DNA from: Chytriomyces cf. hyalinus JEL632
Lineage: Eukaryota; Chytridiomycota; Chytridiomycetes; Chytridiales; Chytriomycetaceae
NCBI GenBank assembly: GCA_025435555.1
Contig: JAIWWG010000066.1
Location: 144,069-208,068, forward strand
Reading direction: 5' to 3'
DNA: 64,000 bases
Shown: positions 22,250 through 35,071 of the stretch, in pieces
Layout: each line of letters begins with the position of its first letter
How positions within the stretch are numbered: the first letter of the stretch is position 1
The notes under the pieces: generated by a model
The model's database searches: none
The model's input: only the letters and a program-made list of their open reading frames with translations
What the model was told of the DNA's origin: nothing
Made by a program: the position numbers and the translations under genes

Positions 22250-25203
22250 CTAAACAACGCGATTCCTCACTGCCAAACTGATTTCGCGCCTTTGGACCTC
22301 CTCCAGCTTCAACGCTTCAACGGCTCCATTCAAATCAGAAGTCACACTTCCGACTACAAATGATCCAGCTGCGCTGATGGTCGATACGTTGGGTCCCCCA
22401 TCACCTTCAAGATCCAAATCCATATCCTCCCCAAACACTCCCAAACTGGCAGAAGAGCCTCGGTGCCTGGTAAACTGGGCTGCACCCCACCCATCTGCAG
22501 CAGCAGCAGCTCCGCGTCCATAGCTTTTCCCTTGGGAGGCAAACGACCCGTTACTACCGCTCATCATTAGTAAACTGTCTACAGCAGACGCTTGCGGGCT
22601 CACGGGGCTTCTTGGCGACATCATTGAGCCATTGTTCAATGCTCCATGCCCATTCAAGCCTCCAGCGCCAAATACAGGTGCACCGACTTCGTCCCCGCGT
22701 TTAGGGAAGGGAACCAAAACCGGCCATACTGCACTCGATGCGGCATTGTTGATTTGCGAAGACAGCGGTTGCGGACGGTGAACCACAATTTCAGGTCCCA
22801 CGGATACAACCCCGCGGCAACCGTAGCAGAGCTTGGCGCTAGTTTCCGCATCCACAGGAACACTTGTACCACTGGCTTGCACCAGTTTCCCAGCAATCGA
22901 TTCATCAACGAATGGGAGGTTCAGTTCTGCAGCGGCCCGGGTGGCATGTGGCGTGTTGACGATACAAGGGTTTACAAACGCGCTAAATTTCGCATCGAGT
23001 TGTTGGTCAATGAGTTTCAGGAGGATTGAGCTGATTGTAAAGGAACTGCTTTTGGGTGCGCTGCTGTTTGCGCCGCCCAAATTACCAGGGTTATGGAGGT
23101 ATGGTTTGGGGTGGCGTTTCCGCTGGTAACTACCCGGTGCAGCTGCAACGCTGCGGGAGTAAGGGTGGTGAGCTGGTGGCAAAGATGTGCTCAATTTGGA
23201 AAGGGAATCTGTGAGACTGCTTGAAAGTTGAGACGCTGGCTGACTGGGATCGGCGGCTGGGGTCACTGAGAATTGTAGTTGACTTGTTGCAAAGGATTGG
23301 GCCAACGGGCTTACGGGTTGTACAGGAGGAGAGTTGGCGGCTGGAGCATAATTAACATGCTTGATGGTGGAAGATGATTCGAGCGTTCGCGGCGGCGTTG
23401 GGTATGCGGAAATGGCATTCAACGACGATGAAAGAATAGATGTATTGTTTCCAGAGGTGCTCAATGGCGATGCAGATGTGCCATCAGCCATTGTTGCGTC
23501 GGTAGGATTTTCCGGCAGTGTCTGGAGAGACTGCAGTTGCGGGTGTAAAAGATGCTGCTTCTGCTGCTGTTGCTGTTTGGACAATGCGATTAAATATTCA
23601 ACGAATCCTTCATAGGTTGCGCCATTCGAGTCCGTGTGACGTCTTCTGTGTTTCCCGCCCGACTTCCGTTCTGCAGCACCAGACTCATCGTGCGCATCAT
23701 CCGGAATCAGTTTGCTTCCCTCCATGACAATCGTTGCGCGGCGTTTATGTTTGTGTTGGGCGAAATCGGCAACCCTGGCTTCGTCATGAGCTGAGGAAAC
23801 GTCACCCAAGGGCGAGCTGCATCCGATCCCTCGACTCACACTTGTTCTTCTTCGTTCTCGTACCATGACGTGCCACCATCTTTCGACAAAGCGCTCTTGG
23901 ACCATGTTTCTGTTGTATGCTTTAGGGTCCGGATGCAAACGGAAGGGGTCCACCTGCCAGTCCGTGGAGTGGAACTGCAGAGACTGCGGACGGTATCGAC
24001 GAAGGACAGAAATGGCGGTGACGGGATCAAACTTGTATTTGTTGATGAGGTATACAGCAAGGAACGTTCCAGTGCGGCCCACGCCTGAGTTGAATAAAAT
24101 TTCCAAAGTCACGTGGTCAGTTTTAGGGTTTTGCAGCCACATGGAAAATCAAAAACAGCAATGTTACCGGCTTGGCAGTGGACAATGACCTTCTTGCCTG
24201 CCTTGATCGTGGCGGTCGCTTCTTTGAGAAAGATGTCGATCTGTTCGAAGCGAGGCACGGAGCCGTCCGGGATGGGCAGAAAGAGCACCGACATGCCCGC
24301 AGAGGGATTGGACGCCTCCACAGCAACATCCTTGAACAGATCCGCATCATACACCTCGTCAACGTGTCCGCACTTTGCGCAAGATCCGCTGTACTCAATG
24401 GAAGATGAGGACTCAGTGTCCGTCCCAGCAACACCACCGGCACCAAGGTCATCCCACACAGAAGCAGCGCCAAACAAAAGATCTGCATCTCCGAGCGTAT
24501 GCACGTGTCTCCGAGGAGGAGATACGGGGCTCTCAGTAAGATTAACAACAAGGCCGACATTGGCGTCTCGCAAGGCATTCCAATGCCTTCGCTCGGTAGG
24601 TGCGGAACTGCCTCCAATCATGCTGTCGCTGTCAATCCAACTGAAATGCCAGGGCAGGTTGCATGCCAGTTGGTTCCCATTCAATGCATCCACAGCGTTT
24701 CCTTGATTCAGCCCGTCATCATGACTCATGGCATTTGTGCCGTACCCGTTCATTGGATAGTTGCGCATGGGAGGGTCGGGCAGCTGAGTGGCGGCCAGAG
24801 CGGGACCACCGCCTGCTGTCTGCATGTGTCTCAGAGCGAAGGCAATGACGGCATCGTCTGTGGTTTGGTCCCGGACGACGGCAGCCTGCATGAGTAGTTT
24901 GTATGGATGCAGGGGACAGTGCTGGCTGGCTGGAGGGACTGGGTGTTCGATGAAGGCGTTTGGAAAACGAGTTGGCGGTGGAGGTGAAACAATCGTAAAG
25001 CAGAAAAGTTCGTTGTTGGGAAGAAAAAAGGACGTGCATCTCCCCTTTTTTTGGTGGTTTGAGCCACCCAACCCAGTGGGCAACCACGGTGCTTGTTCTG
25101 GCTGGCTGTGTCGCTGTTGGTTGCGGGCATGCATGCGTGGGAGCAGAGCGAACAGATATGGGGAGAGGATGGCTAGCAACGTGCACTGCGCCGCTAGTTG
25201 CAT
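22250..25203 (-). CDS. DUSP23-like atypical dual-specificity phosphatase, very long
   Basis: Cys-based protein phosphatase. Model: complement(join(22250..24084, 24168..25203)), 956 residues, with one 83-nt intron. That intron splits the catalytic P-loop; joined it reads HCQAGVGRTGT (HCx5R, Cys at about residue 342). The domain resembles DUSP23/VHZ: WIDSDSMIGGSSAPTE...LVVNLTE, then IDIFLKEATATIKAGKKVIVHC, then ISVLRRYRPQSLQ. The start is uncertain: no ATG precedes 25203 in frame before a stop, though the frame stays open about 120 nt further, so a 5' exon may be missing. From this ATG the N-terminus has a signal-anchor-like hydrophobic stretch (about 1-22). About 560 residues of Ser/Ala-rich disordered sequence follow the domain, far longer than the 150-residue human enzyme. 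Confidence 0.82.
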
Positions 25204-25488
25204 TCTGTGGCGCGTAAAAATTGTTTTGTTTGCATTGTCAGGCCTTTCCGCGTCCAGAGGTTCATAATTCCCATTGGGATCAAGTGCCTTCTCTAGCAAC
25301 AGTTCCAGAGAGCACGTCAGATTTATGCCGCGTCACTCAGTGGGTGTTGATGCAGTCGAGTGGACGAATGGATTTGGGAGAAGATGAGAATGAGAGACAC
25401 ATTTGGTTACAGAGACTGTTGCATTGTTGTTGGTGAAAACTAGTTCTCGCACTTGTGCTTGTGAAAGAGAGTTATGTGAGACCCGCGA

Positions 25489-25510
25489 CTCTCTCTCTCT
25501 CTCTCTCTCT
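25489..25510 (+). repeat. (CT)11 microsatellite
   Basis: Eleven perfect CT units followed by GTCTGTCTC, midway between the divergent phosphatase and kinase genes. Confidence 0.9.
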
Positions 25511-25749
25511 GTCTGTCTCGCAGCAGCAGAGACGCATGCAGCAACAAAGCAACAAAGCAACTGCACTCGAAGGTACGCGATCACCACTGGCGTGGATGCA
25601 GTGTCTGTGCAGTGTCAAACACTTTAAAAGCGGGAATCAGGTGGCGCACAGTAAAGCAGCCAACGCCGATTCATTTAATCAATCTCGTTTCGTAGCAGCA
25701 GCCCCCAATTCAACCCAAACAACTACTTCAACAACCACCCCAACCATCA

Positions 25750-25765
25750 CCCCCCCCCCCCCCCC
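25750..25765 (+). repeat. C16 homopolymer
   Basis: Sixteen C residues ending 63 nt before the ATG of the kinase gene, within a pyrimidine-rich 5' leader. Confidence 0.85.
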
Positions 25766-25828
25766 TCCCCCTCCCATACCAGCAACATCCACACCCAACC
25801 ATCCAACCATCCATCCAACCAACCAACT

Positions 25829-28463
<2,635 letters not shown>

Positions 28464-29156
28464 AAAAAATGTTTTTGTGTTTTTTTATTTTTTGTCTCCT
28501 TCAACCTCCCCCTTCCCCCTCCCCCGTTCCCCAGATCCCTCCCTCTATACATACATACCATTTTTTTCCCCCACAGAAGTTGATGTTCAAACTAAATAAT
28601 TCGAGTCCAAAGTGGTTGTCGTACTTTTTTCATTCGCAGTTGTGTAGCAGGACCCGGTCTGTCAAGTACTGACTACACTCAGAGGCAGTAACTCTCGTGT
28701 TTGTTGTCCACCCTGTGGCGCAGTTGCCCGAGTACCCCCTCAGTTTCCGATACCATTCGTTGCCGTTTCATATCTTGAGGACTGACCAACGCATCAGGGA
28801 AAAGTCACCAGCGAGTCTGAGTACTGACTTACGCAAACGTGTGAACTGTTTGTTTTTCACCCCCGCCGTGCTATGCAAGCTCCAGGACCCATCCCATGGC
28901 CTTAGGTTAGCCCTGCAGCGCGAAGCATCCGAATCAACCCCAGGCACAGGGCAAAACGTCAACTTGGAGCCCATTCGCATAGTGGTAGGGAAGAGACAGG
29001 TAGGGCTGCTGCTGGGGGAGAGTTAAAACCAAACACTCCTTGACCGTCCTGTGCCTTGGCAGAGGTTGCGTTTCTTAGCACCACAAATTCCTCCACACTT
29101 TGACAAGTTGACAATTCTTTGAAAGAGTTCCAAACGTTAATCTCAACTTGCACCCA
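28464..29156. other. Intergenic upstream of membrane paralog 1
   Basis: About 690 nt. The first 150 nt are T/C-rich 3' flank of the kinase gene. Open frames on both strands in 28697-29336 show no recognisable protein features. Presumed promoter of the membrane-protein gene. Confidence 0.45.
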
Positions 29157-31067
29157 ATGGGCACTGATCAGGCTGAGAAGGAGCCACTCCGCAGCCAAAC
29201 CAGCTCCAACGCCAAGAAAATGTCCATACCCACGTTCCGGCACTCGGATTTGCGACATCCTCCGCCGTTGCCCGTCGGGGAAACCTCGCATCAGACAGAA
29301 ACTGAGTCTACCCCTCTTGATGAAGCCTCCAAGCATAGAAACAGCAGAAGATCGATGCAGTCCACGACTTCGTCGTCACTGACAAACTCGACTATCCGCG
29401 AGATTACAGAGACTTGGACCGTGATTGCGCTCAAGATGAAGTGGAGCATTATCGCGCTGTCTCTTAACGGGATTCTGATTCTGTTTGTGTATAATCTTCA
29501 GAATGGGTTGAACATTGATATTGACAGGGCGGTGGTTGCGAACTATGGCGGGGTCGCGTTAGAACTAGTGTTACTGATCTGCAACATTATTTCCATATGG
29601 AGCTTGGAGGAAGCCGCGTCGTGCATCTTTGGATACCTGCTCTGCCAGAAGAGCGGCTTCAGCCTCGCCGTCTGCGGCTACCTGCAAACCCCGTCCTTCT
29701 CCAAGCTCGCTTTCTCACAAACGTTGTCTCTGACGAGCCCGTCCCGGAAAGTCCTTACAAGAATCTCGTTCATCTGGATCACGGCCGAAGCCCTGAAGCT
29801 CCTCACACCCTTTAGCGCCATCACGATCCGCGCCAAACAGTTTGCAATGTTCAACGACGTGAGCGACTGCATCTACTTTGTGCAAGACGATGTAACAGGC
29901 CCCGTCGACCGAGGCTGGCCCACATTCGCGGCGGAGGGTGGAGTCACAGAGTACGTGTTTGGATCCTCGCTGGGGTACATGCGCTCCGAGGTGCCTGGCA
30001 TCAACGTAACGACTGCAATCTACCCTCCGACCCTGATCTCACCACTCAACAACGGCGATACAATCATTGGCCTTGGCTTCTCTGCCGAGATATTCTCCAC
30101 CTGCAAGTGCGCGTCCGGCATCAACGAAGCCGCGTTTGTTGCAGTAGGAGTCAATAGGAACCATGTCAACAAAACCATCTCTCTGCTCACGGGCATGAAG
30201 CAGAAAATGGGCATCACGTTTGGTCTCGAATACGATGAAAAATCCATTCAGATTTCCAACGTGTTTAGCGGTGTCAGCACTTGTGGGGGTGCAGGCACAG
30301 ACATAATTCTGCCTCTCGTCTGCACTACTGCCATATACAACCACAACGCCATTATGGTGGAGAACACGTTCATGACGGACGGAACAACTGCATCAATTGC
30401 TCCCGACGTTGTGAAAGCCATGGAAATTGTGGGGCCGGGGAATATTGAAAACTGGCTGGCGTTTGGGCTCAACTGTCTCATTGAAGGACCCGTGTCTGGA
30501 TTTCTTCTCCCACCGACTGTTCCGGGGCAAGTGAACCCACTTCTGTGGTGGACTACACCGAATCTCATTGCAATTGATCGCGCCGCGGTGGAGGCTGGGA
30601 TGGAGACCATGTACTCGGTGCTCTTCAAAGGATCCATACAACGAACCTACACATCCATGGCAACACAGTGTCCCCGCAAAAACACGTTAAACTCACACGT
30701 GACTACTATGGAGATGCTACCTGAAGGAGTGTTTGTGACGCAGATTATGCTCGCTGTTCAAATGGCCATTTCTCTGTGTTCAATCGCTGCGTTTGTCGTC
30801 TGGTTTTTTTCTCCCAACCCAATTGGCCCTGCAGTTAGAGCCACCTCCGAGAGCGTGTATCTGATGACGCTGCTGACGTCCTCCCCGCATCTGGGAGTTG
30901 GGCTGAATGAGCTGTGCAATGCAGAAACCTACGCCATCTGGCAGAGACTGGACGTTATATGCCGCATTGGGGAGAGTTTGGATACATTGGAAGAGGACAT
31001 TGGCAAGATTATCGTCGACAAACCGTCGCTGGTGAGGCCAGTTCAGAATGGGAAGAAGTACTACTGA
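29157..31067 (+). CDS. Multipass membrane protein of unknown family, paralog 1
   Basis: I do not recognise this family. It is a single exon of 636 residues from the first in-frame ATG; a second ATG 21 codons on (KKMSIPTF) is also possible. A basic Ser/Thr-rich N-terminus (about 1-80) precedes REITETWTVIALKMKW. Then come hydrophobic segments near residues 93-112, 122-143, 145-168 and 185-205. A large Cys- and Gly-rich, probably non-cytosolic region follows, and a last membrane segment lies near 545-567. The C-terminus holds NAETYAIWQRLDV and CRIGES. It is clearly paralogous to the gene at 35072-38757: FMTDGTTASIAP, LFKG.IQRTY..MA..CPRKN and NAETYAIWQ.LDV.CRIGES are shared, with only a few small gaps. 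No catalytic motif is evident; receptor, channel or scaffold roles cannot be told apart. Confidence 0.85.
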   Translation: MGTDQAEKEPLRSQTSSNAKKMSIPTFRHSDLRHPPPLPVGETSHQTETESTPLDEASKHRNSRRSMQSTTSSSLTNSTIREITETWTVIALKMKWSIIALSLNGILILFVYNLQNGLNIDIDRAVVANYGGVALELVLLICNIISIWSLEEAASCIFGYLLCQKSGFSLAVCGYLQTPSFSKLAFSQTLSLTSPSRKVLTRISFIWITAEALKLLTPFSAITIRAKQFAMFNDVSDCIYFVQDDVTGPVDRGWPTFAAEGGVTEYVFGSSLGYMRSEVPGINVTTAIYPPTLISPLNNGDTIIGLGFSAEIFSTCKCASGINEAAFVAVGVNRNHVNKTISLLTGMKQKMGITFGLEYDEKSIQISNVFSGVSTCGGAGTDIILPLVCTTAIYNHNAIMVENTFMTDGTTASIAPDVVKAMEIVGPGNIENWLAFGLNCLIEGPVSGFLLPPTVPGQVNPLLWWTTPNLIAIDRAAVEAGMETMYSVLFKGSIQRTYTSMATQCPRKNTLNSHVTTMEMLPEGVFVTQIMLAVQMAISLCSIAAFVVWFFSPNPIGPAVRATSESVYLMTLLTSSPHLGVGLNELCNAETYAIWQRLDVICRIGESLDTLEEDIGKIIVDKPSLVRPVQNGKKYY

Positions 31068-31085
31068 AATGAGCAGTTTTCCATA

Positions 31086-31091
31086 AATAAA
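31086..31091 (+). terminator. Candidate poly(A) signal, membrane paralog 1
   Basis: AATAAA 19 nt after the stop codon, and only 18 nt before the next gene's ATG on the same strand. Confidence 0.5.
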
Positions 31092-31108
31092 CAAAATATT
31101 CTTCAAAA

Positions 31109-32132
31109 ATGCGATTTCAGCAGCTGTGTTGTTGGGTCCTGCTGTGGTTTGCAGCCTGCTGCAGTGCGAAGCTCACTGACGAGGAGAAGCGGGTCCTGAA
31201 AGAGGCGGCGGACGAGGCCGACAAACACATTCGGTGAGTTCCGGCAGCGCCCCAATTTAGCTCATCACCCCCACAGCTGACATCCTCCATAGCACCATTG
31301 AACACAGTGACTTGGCAACATTCATAGGAAAAGGCTACTACTTAATAACGTATGGGGCGACCTGGTGCCGGTAAGCGAAACGTCTCACATGGACGTTTTT
31401 GCTGCGGGAGGCAGAGCAAAAGGACTGACGACCCTCCTCCAAAAACCCCCAGGCTCACGCAACGATTCACCCCGCACTGGCTCGAAGTCCAGGACGAATT
31501 TGACCACCGCGGATGGAACAAAGTTCCAAATTTCGGGATCGGGAAAGTTCAGTGCGCTGTTGATGAGGCCTTCTGCGTAAACACAATGGGCACGCATGAC
31601 GGCTACCCCGATATTCGGCTGTACTGGAACGGGCAGCTTCTGGAAGAGTATAACCACGGATGGGACAAGGACTCGATCATACGGTTCCTGGAACATGTGT
31701 ACGAGTTTGTCAAGCAGGAACACATTGAAGCAGCGGTGCCAGAGCATGTTGAGATTATGAAGAAGGTTGAGAAGGAAAAGCCTGCCGCTCCGGCTCCGTC
31801 GCGTGAGCCTATTCATGAGCAGATTGATGTGATAAAGCACCTCGACGATAACATGCTGGACCACGACAGAGTGGACGAGGAGTACTACAGAAAAGAGCTG
31901 GGCCATCAAATCCAGGATTACAATGTACGTGAATCTCAGCTCTTGATTTGATCTGAACAAGGATATGTTCTGACGGTTTATTCTCTCGCACACTTCCCAG
32001 GATGAAGTCAAGTACGCGCGAATCACAGGAATCTCAGTCTTTGTATGTGCATGCGCCATGGTCGCCCTGTTTGCGCATTCTAGGCGATCGAAGCTGTCAA
32101 GCCGTTACCAGCAAGTCACGGATCGATCCTGA
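31109..32132 (+). CDS. Thioredoxin-like ER membrane protein lacking a CxxC
   Basis: Model: join(31109..31233, 31293..31370, 31453..31924, 32001..32132), 268 residues. Introns are 59, 82 and 76 nt with consistent phases. An N-terminal signal peptide (MRFQQLCCWVLLWFAACCSA) precedes a thioredoxin fold. The usual active-site position reads GATWCRLTQRFTP, so the first Cys of a CxxC is kept and the second replaced. Next come VQCAVDEAFCVNTMGTHDGYPDIRLYWNG, the cis-Pro region being YPDIRLY, and a helix. A hydrophobic segment (ISVFVCACAMVALFA) near residue 240 gives a type I membrane topology like TMX/PDI-related proteins. Without a dithiol it may act as a chaperone or in mixed-disulfide chemistry. 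The start follows the upstream stop by 41 nt. Confidence 0.8.
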
Positions 32133-32467
32133 CAATGTTTTCTGTAGTTCAGCGCTAAGTATTTTACCAACACAAAACAATAAAAGACGCGTTAAGCAGG
32201 AAGTTGATGCGAGAGGATGACTGGAGGGTGTATCTTAACGTCACAGAAAAGGGGAGCATGTATTACAACTACATGCGAGGGATGCGTGGAAGAATACTGT
32301 GGAATAGCAGGGAATGTTCCGGTGTCAGCAATTGTCGCAGTAATCCAAAAAGCGGGATTTGCAAGTCCAAGCAGTTGGTTGGGCCGAAACAAAAGATTGA
32401 CAAAAGAAGATCCAACTGAAATACCACACTGACATTCCCACAACACCCAACAACACACCCCGAACAA
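32133..32467. other. Short intergenic
   Basis: About 335 nt with an AATAAA near 32178. The plus-strand frames here (32204-32432) lack features and I do not call them. Confidence 0.4.
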
Positions 32468-33118
32468 ATGACTCTGACGGTGCGCATCCGCAGTCTTATT
32501 GAAAGCACCGTCTACGCAGCCACTCTGCCGTTACGCCTTTTTGTGCGTGCGTGGATGGCCTTCAGCTACTTCAGCCTCCTCTTTGCCTCCCTGGCAAACG
32601 CCATCGTGACCGGACTCTCTCCAGCCCCACGCAAGACACTCATTGTTGCAAATCCACCACCCCCACCGAACCCATCTTGTGTTACAACCCTTCCTGCCCA
32701 CCACGGCCACAATATACCCTCCACACCAGTCCCCAAGAGCAGGATCCCCATCGCCAGCCCGCCTCGTTACACGGCGTCACTCGATGTCAAGTCGCCACGG
32801 TTTCCGGCATCGCTTCGTGACAGCCCCGTTCGTAAGAACGATCCAAAAAATGAAGTGGTGGAGTTGTTGGACATCAATGAACGACGACGTCGCGTCAGCA
32901 GTGGAGCCAGCAGCACAGCGAGTAGCAGTGCCACAATTGCTGCGACTGGTGTGAATCCTCGGGATTATTTTGCAGAGAAGCTCGCTGCCAAGATGATGTT
33001 GATGGAGGCACAGGAGGGTGGCAAACCAGTGGTCAACAGACGCCGGGCCAGTTCCACAGTCATTTCTGAGGCGAGACAGAGAAGGCTGTGTGAGGACTTA
33101 GCCTGGCTTCTGGAGTAG
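32468..33118 (+). CDS. Hypothetical protein with N-terminal hydrophobic segment
   Basis: Single exon, 216 residues, not recognised. Residues about 15-47 are hydrophobic (ESTVYAATLPLRLFVRAW, then FSYFSLLFASLANAIVTGL) and could be one or two membrane segments or an amphipathic anchor. The rest is Pro/Ser/Arg-rich and likely disordered, with KSPRFPASLRDSPVRK and a helical C-terminus (ARQRRLCEDLAWLLE). It lies between the thioredoxin-like gene and RIB1. The continuous frame and clear composition bias support a real gene, without a function. Confidence 0.6.
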   Translation: MTLTVRIRSLIESTVYAATLPLRLFVRAWMAFSYFSLLFASLANAIVTGLSPAPRKTLIVANPPPPPNPSCVTTLPAHHGHNIPSTPVPKSRIPIASPPRYTASLDVKSPRFPASLRDSPVRKNDPKNEVVELLDINERRRRVSSGASSTASSSATIAATGVNPRDYFAEKLAAKMMLMEAQEGGKPVVNRRRASSTVISEARQRRLCEDLAWLLE

Positions 33119-33346
33119 CTTTTGGAGTATCTTTTGGAGTAGTAGCAGCTAGCGTTTTGGAGAGGGTGATGGCGCTGCCAATAGCCTTTGTAGTCATAAG
33201 AATACACACAGTGATCGATGCGTTAACAGTGGTGAAATGAAGAATGTATGTATATTTTGTAGTTGCTACACACAAAAATGGAGCAGTTTTCTGTTCGAAA
33301 AGCCGCTATCGCAGGTGGAGAAAGTAGAAGAAAGAGTTGGAAATGT

Positions 33347-34571
33347 TCATGCCTCGGAATTAGCTGTTGCAGCTACGCTGTTAAGAAATTGGTTTGGAAT
33401 ATCCAAAATATGTCCCATCTTTTGCACCTTCGTGACCAGGTACTCGTCACGGTCTAGCACGGCACGGTCCGTCAGACTCCAACTTGCTGGAATCATTGGT
33501 ACCCGCTCACTCACGACGACACCGTCGTGGATGATGCTCTGGACCTTGTGAGGGTTATTGGTTAGAAGACGCACACTTGGAATTTGAAGGTCCCGCAGAA
33601 TGGCGCTCGCAATTTTGTAGGTACGTGCGTCTGCTGGGTGGCCCAGTTCAATGTTGGCGGTGTGTGTGTCGAAGCCTTGGTCGATGAGGTTGTAAGCTCT
33701 ACAAACATGAAATGGTTAAGTCAAACTTGTCAAGCCATCAAGAGTAACGTCTGCGCGTTCGTTATCTCACCTCATCTTTTCTTTGAGACCAATGCCGCGA
33801 CCTTCTTGCTTCAAGTAAAGAATTACTCCGCGCGATTCGTCCGACATACGCTTCATGGCTTCGACGAGCTGCTCGCGACAGTCACATCGGTTAGATCCGA
33901 TTGTTTCACCAGTGAAGCAGCATGAATGGATTCTAGCCAAAGGGGCCTGCAGTTCTCCGTTGGCGTCTTTTGAGTGGGCAAAGAATTAGTTTCAGGCTAA
34001 TTGTTCAAGTTGTGACAGCACTTGAGGCACATGGAGTTTCAAAAAAAGTGAAGGACAGGGTGGGGGCCTATCGAGGAAAAAACTCACCAACAGCAGCTGC
34101 GGCAGTGAACGGAACAGTGGCTCCTCTTGTTCGCCGATCCTTTTCAGTCTCCCCAGGGACAGGTTTTTCCAGAGAGTGACTCCAAATGTTCTTGTCGGTG
34201 CCGTAGCCGTAGACGAGGGCAAGGTGTTCCTCCTCGTCTTCATCGTTGGAGTAGAGAAGAAGACTGAGGGTCTCGTCGCAGTACTCGGATGGAATGCGGG
34301 TGCGGACAAGACATGTGGCAGTGACTTGGTCAGATTTCAGGGCTACCTCGGGCACAGGGGCGGCCGTGGTGGCAGATGCAACAGTGGTGTCATCAGATTC
34401 GGCGACGGAAGAGCCGCAGGAGGAAGTCGCCGTTGTGGGAGCGATAGGAAGCTGGTGACCGTAGAATCCAGTTGGCTGGGCGTTGAGGGAGGCTGAGTGT
34501 GCGGTGTGCGATGATGCGTCTTGCAGCTGTTGAGAAACTGAAACAGCGGCGGCGGAGGAAGTTGGGCTCAT
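33347..34571 (-). CDS. RIB1: GTP cyclohydrolase II (riboflavin biosynthesis)
   Basis: Catalyses the first step of riboflavin synthesis, GTP to 2,5-diamino-6-ribosylamino-pyrimidinone phosphate plus formate and pyrophosphate. Model: complement(join(33347..33698, 33771..33966, 34088..34571)), 343 residues, close to yeast Rib1 (345). Introns are 72 and 121 nt with matching phases. The zinc site is built by [17 protein letters not shown], with CDC as the second and third ligands. Catalytic and GTP-binding blocks are [37 protein letters not shown] and [11 protein letters not shown]. The N-terminal part carries RTRIPSEY and KDRRTRGA seen in fungal enzymes, after a low-complexity Ser/Ala stretch. 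It is divergent from the second membrane paralog. Confidence 0.94.
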
Positions 34572-35071
34572 AGTTGGTGGTTGTGCGATGGATATTTTTG
34601 GAATCAGTCCACAGATTCGGGAATCACAAACTCTGATTTTAAAGGGTCCGTTCCCTCAACATTTCAAATCCTGACCTTCGAAATGCACAATTTTCAACGC
34701 TTTCAAATTCAACGATTACACATCTTCAGCTCGAGAAACGTGACGGACGCTTGCCGTCTTCAACTGCACTTCCTCTCGCCGAGACACGCGAGCACAGGAG
34801 AGCCACGGGAAGGACGGCGTCAACGGACCCTCGCAGCCGCGTTTTTATACCCCAGTCGTGATGTGCTGCCACACAAGCTCAGCGCACAAAGGAGATGTCG
34901 AGCGGTAATGTATATTGACAGAGCATGAACACACTGATACGTGAAATAGTATCTTGGATTGCATTTCCCTCAAAGTACTTGCCAGTTGCTGTTAAAGTTT
35001 GAGAGTGGTTAAATTTAGAAACAGGGCATGGTTGTCCAAAGTTTTTTAAAGAGATTTGCAGAACTTGTCAG
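34572..35071. other. Divergent intergenic RIB1 / membrane paralog 2
   Basis: About 500 nt between divergent starts, so likely two promoters. A 115-codon frame at 34581-34928 shows no conserved features. Confidence 0.5.

Larger units (their letters stand above)
25204..25828. other. Divergent promoter region, phosphatase/kinase
   Basis: About 625 nt between divergent starts. Holds a (CT)11 microsatellite, repeated CCAACCAATCC-like C/A-rich sequence (25730-25825) and a C16 run just before the kinase ATG. Possible unplaced 5' exon of the phosphatase gene. Confidence 0.5.

Noticed and set aside
28697-29336. Overlapping 109- and 125-codon frames on opposite strands
   Set aside because: Neither shows protein-like features and they exclude each other; treated as intergenic.
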